Shown here: one piece after another, positions 3,714-5,083 of the stretch
Position numbering within the stretch: the stretch's first letter is position 1
Layout: each line of letters opens with the position of its first letter
Source of the DNA: Methanobacterium sp.
Lineage (GTDB): Archaea; Methanobacteriota; Methanobacteria; Methanobacteriales; Methanobacteriaceae
Reading direction: 5' to 3'
DNA: 5,083 nt
NCBI GenBank assembly: GCA_003164415.1
Contig: PLTK01000185.1
Coordinates: forward strand, 963 to 6,045
The notes under the pieces: model-generated
The model's input: only the letters and a program-made list of their open reading frames with translations
Told to the model about the DNA's origin: nothing
The model's database searches: none
Position numbers and translations under genes: made by a program

Positions 3714-5083
3714 TTAATCAGAATCATAGCCTGCTGCTGATATTTTACCAAACACAGATCTTGCGACAATCGGAATAACCTTCTCAAGACCCATTTTGCC
3801 ATTAATACCAAGCTTTGCAACAGTATATCCATTTTCATTTGGATATTTGTCATAACATCTTAATACTCCATGATCAGCTTCTCTAATTAACCTTTTGCGT
3901 TCTGCATCTGGTTGCTGAAGAGCATGGTAATAATCTAAATCATGTTGTCTAGAACAATTATCAATGTCATTATACGGTTGATAATCTCTGACACTTTGTA
4001 AATCTATTCGAGTTCCTGGGCCGGTAAAATTGTGGCACCCGTAATGATATTCGCCAGGATACAGAGGCCTAGCTTTGCCATTGCAGTAGTTTCTTCGATA
4101 GTAGTTTGCTATTCTTGTAAACAGTGATTTCGCCAATGAACCGATAAAACCACCCTTTTTACCACTTGCCTTTTCTTTTGCCACTTTCAATGGATTTAGA
4201 GGATTATCTTCCGGCTTTCTAATAAGATTTTTATCATATTTTAACTGCCTTGGAACTAGAGGATATGGCGGTGGATTAATATTCTCAATATTAAAATATC
4301 TAATAGTCCAAAAATTAGTGATAAATTTAGATGCTTTGATTAAATCCTCAAGTATTTTAATTTTTTTCATCTTATCTTTAACATCAATACAATCTTTAAA
4401 TATGCCAATAAACATTTCTAATTCTTCATGACCCAGTTCTAACACATTAGATAGATTTGTTTTCAACGAATCCAGTCTGTTATTTAATCTTGCAATTGGA
4501 ACACCATTATTTCTTTCCAACATTAATTTCATTGCATCGAGTTCAGAACGAATCGAATATAGAATACCTATTGTTGACTTTAATACATTTGTATATTTGA
4601 ATAACAAGTTTTCGACATTATTTCTATCAAAACTGATTTCTCGATATTTTTGTTCATTTAAATCATCTGGATTTTTATATAAGTATTTAAGTAGTGCAAA
4701 TGAGCGCTTTGTTATCTTAAATGGTGAATAATGGAAATCGGAATAGTATAAATTTTCGATATCAGGAGGCAAAGTTTTAGCCACTTTACGGATTTCATCT
4801 AAATTTACATTTACGGGAGTATAATATCCTAATATTCTTCCTTCTCTCCTAGATAATATTTCATCAACTACTTCATTTGATATTGCGGAAAACTTACCAT
4901 TTCTAGCAAGACCAATTGCTATATAATTAGTGATCTCCAAGAATTTATTATTTAGAATAACTAACATATCAATTTTAAGGGCAGTGTGATCCAATACCAC
5001 TTTATTTAAAGGGAATTTCTGTCCATGCACTATTTTAAATCCTTTGGATATTTCGGCAACACTCCATCTCAAAACAAAATGAT
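3714..5083 (-). CDS. Parvovirus-type phospholipase A2 minor virion protein, N-terminus cut by window edge
   Basis: Residues are counted from the TTG at 5072. The frame stays open to the window edge and no ATG occurs before Met36, so the true start probably lies outside. Residues 345-410 are a PLA2 domain. Its Ca-binding loop is N-F-T-G351-P-G-T-R-I-D357. Its active site is D371-N-C-x-x-x-H377-D378-x-x-Y381, and A399-D400 probably supplies the second catalytic Asp. Parvovirus VP1 uses this domain to leave the endosome, and adintoviruses are reported to carry it too. Here it is near the C-terminus, after about 340 residues of unrecognised sequence with helical, coiled-coil-like stretches (about 150-250). 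PPPY (267-270) is a PPxY late-domain motif. A Lys/Gly-rich segment (297-308) precedes a possible amphipathic helix (309-327). There is no signal peptide in what is visible. The gene is convergent with the small basic gene. Confidence 0.85.
   Translation of the reverse strand, partial: HFVLRWSVAEISKGFKIVHGQKFPLNKVVLDHTALKIDMLVILNNKFLEITNYIAIGLARNGKFSAISNEVVDEILSRREGRILGYYTPVNVNLDEIRKVAKTLPPDIENLYYSDFHYSPFKITKRSFALLKYLYKNPDDLNEQKYREISFDRNNVENLLFKYTNVLKSTIGILYSIRSELDAMKLMLERNNGVPIARLNNRLDSLKTNLSNVLELGHEELEMFIGIFKDCIDVKDKMKKIKILEDLIKASKFITNFWTIRYFNIENINPPPYPLVPRQLKYDKNLIRKPEDNPLNPLKVAKEKASGKKGGFIGSLAKSLFTRIANYYRRNYCNGKARPLYPGEYHYGCHNFTGPGTRIDLQSVRDYQPYNDIDNCSRQHDLDYYHALQQPDAERKRLIREADHGVLRCYDKYPNENGYTVAKLGINGKMGLEKVIPIVARSVFGKISAAGYDSD

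Noticed and set aside
3668..3853. - strand open frame overlapping the PLA2 gene's 3' end
   Set aside because: It overlaps the PLA2 coding sequence in another frame and has no motif; the PLA2 frame is clearly the real one.
5070..5072. TTG at 5072 as the start of the PLA2 gene
   Set aside because: The frame is open through three more codons to the window edge, and TTG starts are unlikely in this setting, so the gene is treated as cut by the edge.

Overview
The window is strongly AT-rich and compactly coded on both strands. It looks like part of a small eukaryotic DNA virus, or an integrated copy of one, with protein-primed replication: the Polinton, Polinton-like virus, adintovirus, virophage and bidnavirus sphere. 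This rests on two recognisable proteins. The left one is a divergent family B DNA polymerase of the protein-primed type. The right one carries a parvovirus-type phospholipase A2 domain. No capsid, ATPase, integrase or terminal repeat is in the window, so the exact virus group cannot be fixed. The lack of bacterial-type ribosome sites, the TATA-like leaders and a PPxY late-domain motif all favour a eukaryotic host.

Layout. The polymerase gene runs leftwards from 2319 and leaves the window at base 1, so its C-terminus is missing. An 86-base, almost pure A/T divergent promoter region (2320-2406) separates it from three small rightward genes: a double zinc-ribbon protein (2407-2904), an acidic helical protein of unknown family (2929-3258) and a small basic protein (about 3378-3608). 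The PLA2 gene runs leftwards from beyond the right edge to 3714 and is convergent with the small basic gene. The remaining + and - reading frames are shadows of these genes.

The most unusual content lies in the two gaps after the second and third small genes. Each holds a diverged copy of the same element. It starts at the last codons of the upstream gene, and its first hairpin begins exactly 16 bases after the stop. That hairpin carries GCACC in its loop and is followed by a T-run. After about 30 bases comes a second hairpin with a TTAATT loop. The copies differ mainly by paired compensating changes and by T-G pairs that are stable only as G-U in + strand RNA. This points to a conserved RNA structure at the 3' end of the rightward transcripts.

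Likely division of labour (inference): the polymerase replicates a linear genome from a protein primer, the zinc-ribbon protein may regulate transcription or bind DNA, the small basic protein may coat DNA, and the PLA2 protein is probably a minor virion protein that breaches a host membrane during entry.
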